Shown one piece after another: positions 58,270-64,000 of a stretch of 64,000 bases of DNA; position 1 is the first letter of the stretch; every line of letters starts with the position of its first letter. Under the pieces are notes generated by a model. That model made no database searches, was not told the DNA's origin, and worked only from the letters and a program-made list of their open reading frames with translations. This DNA comes from Vitis vinifera (taxonomy: Eukaryota > Streptophyta > Magnoliopsida > Vitales > Vitaceae), in NCBI RefSeq assembly GCF_030704535.1, contig NC_081820.1, positions 26,145,001 through 26,209,000 of the forward strand, written 5' to 3'. The position numbers and the translations under genes were made by a program.

Positions 58270-60837
58270 CTTTGCAAATTTATTGTTCTATTACCTTTTA
58301 TTATTCTATTTTCAAATTATTGTTACAGGCACATTTCATAAAAATGGTATCAGAGCTAAGGCTAAACTGTGAATGGCTACATGTTTGGTAAGTACTATCT
58401 AGGAAAATTCTATCAAAAGGGCGATAAGAGCCTAAGGAAAGCGGGTTTTAAGTAAGACTATTGTGACCTCACCACTTTCCTAGGAACTTTCCTTGTGTAC
58501 TTAACACATCAGCACATACTACTATTTTGGGTTACTGTTCATTGTAAAAGTGAAACAAATAGCAACAAAATTTGAAATAGAAAAGTTCAATGGCAGCAAT
58601 TTTGGGTTGTGGAAAATGAAAATGAAAATCACCTTAAGGAAAATTGCTTAGAAGCATGAAAGACCAAAAAAGGTTGAAGACAAAAGGTGGGAAGCAAATG
58701 AATGGAGATGTTTCAAGCTTGCATTTAGTAGTAAATGATATACCATCAAGTATCTTAATATTATAAAAGGCAAACAAAATTTAAGATTCTTTGACAAAAT
58801 TATATGAAGTTTAAGTCGTTACACAACAAAATCTTCTTGAAGAGAAGACTCTACACTCTTTGGATCAAATTCTACCCTGATGATTGAACACATCAACACC
58901 CTAAAGACTCTATTCTCTAAATTTTCAGCTATGGAACATAACATAGAAGAGAAGGAATGTGTTGAACTTCTACTCCAAAGTCTACTTGATTCATATGATC
59001 ATCTCATCATAAACGTTGTCAATGGTGCTTGGGAGACAATGCTAATCTTTAATGATGTTGTAGCTACTACATTTGAGGAAGAAATTAGGCGCAAAAACAA
59101 GGAAAACAAAATATCACCTTCTCAGCAAACTAACGCTCTAATTATTGCCAGAGGAAGATCAAGAGAACATGGTTCTAGTGAAAGTCACAAGCAGAATAAG
59201 CCAAAGTCCCAAGATAAGACGAAAGTTAAATACAATCACTATGAAAAGCAAGGGCATGTGGAAAAGGAGTGTTGGCACTACAATGAAAGTGAAAGAGAAA
59301 CATGAAAGGGAAAGAATCTATGTCATCAATTACTCCAACTTGTGTAGCAAGGACTTCAAAAGCACAATATTGTATAGCGAAGCAACAACCGTTTCAAAAG
59401 GCAAAAGAAGATTTGTTGAAGTTTGGTTAATTGACTCAATAACAACATGGTGTAGACCCTCCATTTTACCATCTTAGCACATATTTTCCAGTGATTACCT
59501 TCCCTCATCCTATGTTCCCTCATTGCACACTTGGTTGGTACAAGAGATTGAATCTCATAATTGAAGGCACAATTGGTTAGGATGTTGGAGATGAAGGATT
59601 TAGGACCAGCAAACAAGATTCTAGGAATGCACATTCACTAAGTTAGACAAAGCAGGAAGATCTGGCTTTCATAGGAAAAACTATTTGAAGAAAATTTTAT
59701 GTCACTTCAACATGCATCGTTGTAAGTCAATTTCTATTCCACTTCTTGTGAATTACAAATTATCCTTAAGAGAGAGTCCTTGTAATGAAGCAAAAAGGAT
59801 GGAACTATCTCGAACATTGTATGCATCAGCAATGGGAAACTTAAATATTAACAATGATTTGTACAAGACCAAGCAATGGGAGCGATAAGTCAATTCATGG
59901 CAAATCCAAGGAGAGAACATTAGAATATAGTTAAGAGGATACTTAGATACATCAAAGGGACCTCAAATGCTGCATTATATTTTGGAGGATCAAAATTCAG
60001 CGTCAAAGGATATATTGATTCAGACTTTGCAAATAATCCCAATAAGAAGAAGTCTACTACAAGTTGTGTTCACACTTACAAGAGGAGCTATGAGCTAGGT
60101 TTCAAAACTCCCAACTGTTGTGGTTTTATCTACAATAGAAGTAGAGTATATAGCAATTACACAGGCTTGCAAGACAGCTATCTGGATCAAAAGGTTATTA
60201 GAGAAGCTTGGGCACAAACAAGAGAATTTCATTATTATGTGACAATCAAAGTACCTTGCACCTTGCTAGGAATCTAGTCTTTCATTCTAGGACACATAGG
60301 AGGTCAGTATCATTTTGTTCAAGTGTAGAAAAAGGAACTATGAACATGCCAAAGATTCATACAAAAGACATCTAGCAAATGCTTTGACAAAACCAATTAA
60401 TATTGACAAATCCAGTTGATGCAGATACTCTTATGGATTGATAGTAACATAAGCAACAAGTGATAAAGCAAGATATAGAAAAATAACTTCAAATGGGAGA
60501 ATGTTAAGTTTGACGTCATCCCACATTGGTTAGGGAACAACAGAAGGGAGTTTCCTTAGACTATATATAATATATTTTCACCTCCTACTCTAAGCATCTC
60601 AAAGCTTCCATTCTTTTATAAGCTTTTATCTTTTTCCTCTTTTCACAAAATATTTCCTCCTCCTAATTAAGAAAGAGGTTGTAATTATTTTGTGTTCTTA
60701 CTAAAAATTGTTTTCAGTCTTACCCCATAAAGGTTTCCCTCATAATATGAAGGATTTTTACCATACAAGTACTTTTACCACATTGCTTTATTTATTATTC
60801 TATTTTCAAATTATTGTTGCAAGTACATTTCATAACA
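58270..60837 (+). mobile_element. Ty1/copia retrotransposon fossil
   Basis: Only the end of the left LTR remains (about 58,270-58,343). A primer site TGGTATCAGAGC lies at 58,345. Gag sequence follows (58,560-59,300, with a CCHC-like NHYEKQGHVEKECWHY patch). After a large gap come reverse transcriptase/RNase H pieces (59,660-60,420, such as YIKGTSNAALYFGG). A purine tract then precedes the right LTR (60,502-60,837, TGTTAAG...ATAACA). It is old and incomplete, with many breaks. Confidence 0.82.
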
Positions 60838-62400
60838 TGACATACTTGCAATTTTTACAAGTATGTCATACTTATTTAATAGACACAATGGCAAATTTTA
60901 TAATTATTTATAAAATTAAGAGCATTTATGTATTGCATTTTGTCTTGAGAATTCCATGATCCAATACAACATGTATAATGTTATATCATCGGACCAAGCT
61001 CTCTAACAAAGCACAATGCATAAATACCCTTAATTTTATAAATTATTACATACATGCCACTATATCAATGAAAGCAACGAAACTAATTGTAGTGAATACA
61101 TGCATGTATCTAATAAATCAAACTTGTACCAACCAAATTTGCAGTCTTCAATCAATTTGAATCCATTGAATTACAAGTCCTAATCCCTTTTCTGGTCATG
61201 AGAAGAAGATGCATGGACAGTAATGGCATTCACTAGATAGAAGCCAAACTCATCAACAACTACATATCAATGTTAAACAAGTAGTTCAAAATTGATAAAA
61301 ACAAGTATTTTTGCATTCCAACCTTTAAGATTTTAGTACAAAACTTCTAGATCAAATCATCAAACCAATGGAAATTGCATTTAGCATCCATTAACATAAC
61401 AACATTAACTTGTATCATTTTCTAGTGGAATGAATAGATAGAGTCAGGTTTATCCTTGAAACTAGTGACACCAAAACATCAATAGTATGAGAACCATATT
61501 CTAGTCTACACAGTTCCAGCTAAGCACACAAACATGTCAAGCCAAATTAATTACTTAGTATTTTGCATGATTATACTTAGATCAAGGCCCAACATATGCT
61601 CGATTCAAATATATCTAAGGCATAACCCAAGTTCAATTGGCCTCAGGTTCAACTCCTTTTGGTTGTCCCAAACTCAAGCTTGTCAAATAATTTGAACATG
61701 TGCATTATCAGCCAAATACCAAATTGATTTCTATTTTAGAATCCAACCATCTACTCTTAACAACACATTTGAAATGCCAATACCCAAAATCTAATACAAT
61801 TAACTTTACTTTTAAATTGTTCCACATAGCAAAAGTATCCTATAGGGTTCTATCCCCACAATGCCACAACCATCACAAAGCTAAGTCCTTCGTAATTTGA
61901 AACCATAATTGGTATGTCAAGTAATTAGGTTTAGAAATATAAGTTTGATTTGGCTTATTAGTTATAGAAAATCAAAACCGAACCACATTCCTTACCCTTT
62001 AAAAAGCCTTCCATGCTAGAAACATGTGATTCTAGCATTCCTAACAAACTCTCTTTACATTAACTCATAATTATACATTCCTTATCCTTTAAAAAGCCTT
62101 CCATGCTAGAAACATGTGATTCTAGCATTCCTAACAAACTCTCTTTGCATTAACTCATAATTATCTAATCGACACAATGGCATACTCATAAATTTTATAA
62201 AATTAAGAGCATTTATGCATTGTGTCTTGTCGAAAAATAGTATTATCCAATAATACAGTCGGAATATAATGTCAGTTTCAAAATCAAACTATCCAAACAT
62301 ATTTTCCGACAAAACACAATACATAAATACCCTTAATTTTATAAAATATTACTCATAATGTCATCATGTCATCATGTCATGGGAAGCAAGGGGCTACATA
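60838..62400. repeat. Diverged repeat family, second cluster
   Basis: Related to 50,430-52,420. The phrase CACAATGCATAAATACCCTT appears near 61,012 and again near 62,311, and a variant near 51,585. Text at 61,345-61,720 parallels 51,930-52,400. No gene is seen. Confidence 0.55.
61985..62164. repeat. 90-bp tandem duplication with internal hairpin
   Basis: Units at 61,985-62,074 and 62,075-62,164 differ at only a few bases. Each contains GCTAGAA-ACATGTGA-TTCTAGC, a perfect 7-bp stem with an 8-base loop. Confidence 0.92.
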
Positions 62401-63524
62401 TTTAGGGTCAACCAAGTTGAAATACAACTCGTGATTTCATGCCAATCTTGATTTGATCAATGCATGCTTGTTTTGGATGACATTTGCTTCTTTTATGGAT
62501 CCATATGCTTTGCATTGATTGCAGCATCAAACAATGCATCCATAATAAAGAGAAATGCTAAATGCCCCCCCTAATCTCTTTCTATCCCCACTTCATTTCT
62601 TTTCTTCTCAAATAAATAAATGAATTTGACCCCCTCTTCTTCCTCTTCCTTCAGTACTCACTCACTTCATTTCTTTTCATTTCAAATAAATAAATAAAAA
62701 ATGAATTTTGCCCCCCATCTTCCTTCAAAACTCACTCTTACTAGAAAGTTGTGACATTTTCATTACTTTCCCTTTCACTATATGGCTCTCCTTTCTTCCT
62801 CCATATTGTTGAATGTTTTGTGTCTGGCTTTTGATAGTGTTTTCTAAGAAAATGTTCTTTTATTGCATTTTCATGTTTTCTTGTCCCTTACTCTTTCTGT
62901 CTCTCCCACGTCTCTACATGATAGATTTATTATTTTTTTTAAATATTTATTCAAAAAACAAAATTCCACTTATTTCTTATTGATTTTTTTGTTATTCCTC
63001 CCTTTAATTCTGCATTATATTCTTACTGATTTTCTGATATTCTTCCCTTTAATTCTGCATTATATAACCAACGATTTACAACTTCTTCAACAATAAATTT
63101 CGTTTCCAACTTAATATGACAATAGTATCTTAAGATTAAATTTAATTCTGATTTAAGAAAGGAAAGGGAAACTAAAATCGGATGGTGGGAAAGTAAAGTC
63201 AGATTTAGCGAAGAAGACAACAAATTTATATTCACTTTCACCTCTAATTGAAAAATAAATAAATGTTAAAAGAGAAATTGAGGGATATTGAGCTGAAAGC
63301 CTGAAGATTCAGGCCCATAACCAAAACACGGCCCGGCCTAAAACGCATCGTTTTGGGTACAACAATATTTAAGAAAATACTAAACAGTAATTATACTTCT
63401 CATCTAATTAATTTTATTTTTCAGAAACTTCTTTTTTTTTTTTTTTTTGATAGAAAAATGAATTACCGACAAGCCTAACCTCGCTTTGAGGGTATATTCT
63501 CGCTGGTGGGTAACTATACCGGTC
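62401..63524. other. Intergenic, 3' flank of SDHAF4
   Basis: Pyrimidine-rich and AT-rich sequence without a recognisable gene. A variant CGACGT-type motif (AAACGCATCGTTTTGGG) lies at 63,341, and a T run at 63,431-63,448 is close to the gene's 3' end. Confidence 0.5.
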
Positions 63525-63896
63525 TCAGAAATCGGAACACCGACCGTTCCGCTCCCAGTCGCCGTACCGAGTTGGCTCCGGTCCTTTCGGCCCTCCGATC
63601 TCGCCGGTTTGTTCGTTAACGTGAACGCCGCCCCCTCCTTCATCTTCTTCTTCCACTTCTTCTCCATTTTCGCCGTCAGGACTCTGTTTGTTTCCCGAGA
63701 AGGGAGAGACCTCTTCCTCTTCTTCTTGCTTTTCGCGGTGTTGCGGTTGCTGAGCTGAAGAGCAGAAGAGTCGCCTCGATGTGTTGGAGTGAGTCAGTGA
63801 CTCGGATCCACATCTGGATCTCGCACACGCTAACCCTAGCCTCGGTGCGGAGAGATCGATCAACGATGAGAATACACGGCTCAGATTGCTCGACAT
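63525..63896 (-). CDS. SDHAF4: Succinate dehydrogenase assembly factor 4, mitochondrial
   Basis: A 123-residue single-exon frame. The C-terminus carries the family hallmark: [21 protein letters not shown], then [12 protein letters not shown] and the stop. In yeast and animals SDHAF4 (formerly DUF1674) binds flavinylated SDH1 in the mitochondrial matrix and promotes complex II assembly. The N-terminus is rich in Arg, Ser and Leu ([20 protein letters not shown]), typical of a mitochondrial targeting peptide. A long acidic linker ([12 protein letters not shown]) precedes the conserved end. I chose ATG 63,896 because it starts the targeting peptide; the frame is open 24 codons further, to 63,968, which is probably leader. 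It is unrelated to the receptor cluster and marks its flank. Confidence 0.92.
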   Translation of the reverse strand: MSSNLSRVFSSLIDLSAPRLGLACARSRCGSESLTHSNTSRRLFCSSAQQPQHREKQEEEEEVSPFSGNKQSPDGENGEEVEEEDEGGGGVHVNEQTGEIGGPKGPEPTRYGDWERNGRCSDF

Positions 63897-64000
63897 CTTC
63901 TCTTGGTCTCCAGTACACCCTACCGCTTCAGTTATAAAGGAAGGAGAGGGATCGTAGAGCGTGGTCACTTATACCGAACTGAATTTACAGGAGACTGAAA

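Noticed and set aside
1-64000. CRISPR arrays, bacterial operons, rRNA or tRNA genes
   Set aside because: The sequence is plant nuclear DNA with spliced genes. Tandem repeats here lack spacer/repeat regularity, and I found no tRNA or rRNA signature.

Overview
The window is nuclear DNA of a woody eudicot. Grapevine (Vitis) or a close relative is the best guess. It is AT-rich, its genes have introns, and it holds many LTR retroelement remnants. It also carries many copies of a CGACGTCGTTTT-type motif that I associate with grape gene flanks. The species call is inference.

About 6.9-44.2 kb is a tandem cluster of receptor kinases of the LRK10-like (wheat rust-kinase Lr10 / WAK-related) type. Each has a signal peptide, a cysteine-rich GUB_WAK ectodomain on one exon, one or more very small exons leading into a transmembrane helix, and a serine/threonine kinase on the last exon. 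All kinases carry HFD in place of HRD, so they are non-RD kinases as in many immune receptors. The repeating unit is a head-to-head pair: a minus-strand gene (class M) and a plus-strand gene (class P) with different ectodomains, sharing a 0.4-0.8 kb divergent promoter. Five pairs are visible: A/B, A'/C, E/F, G/H and I/J, plus debris of a sixth (D and a kinase scrap). Intact by eye are A, C, E, F, I and J. B is a pseudogene, A' and D are fragments, G has lost its kinase core, and H is an open 325-residue receptor that has lost its kinase. Between pairs, at 18.2-19.5 and 31.65-38.1 kb, lie two related non-coding GC-richer blocks rich in the CGACGT motif. The second is split by a whole-looking Ty3/gypsy chromovirus (32,444-37,785) whose LTRs read as identical, so it is young.

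At 45.1-47.6 kb a minus-strand gene (K) joins the same GUB_WAK ectodomain and a transmembrane helix to a RING-H2 finger (ATL-like E3 ligase), so the cluster edge carries the same kind of sensor with a different output domain.

From 47.6 to 63.5 kb I see no intact host gene. It is AT-rich sequence, a low-copy repeat family (50.4-52.6 and 60.9-62.4 kb) and a nested graveyard at 52.8-60.8 kb: an endogenous pararetrovirus (Caulimoviridae) fossil whose promoter/leader region appears three times, a solo LTR with clean target duplication inside it, and a decayed Ty1/copia element. The last gene, at 63.5-63.9 kb minus, encodes the mitochondrial complex II assembly factor SDHAF4.

The working picture is a rapidly duplicating immune-receptor locus in which two receptor classes are co-inherited and probably co-expressed as divergent pairs, with births, deletions and kinase loss in progress.
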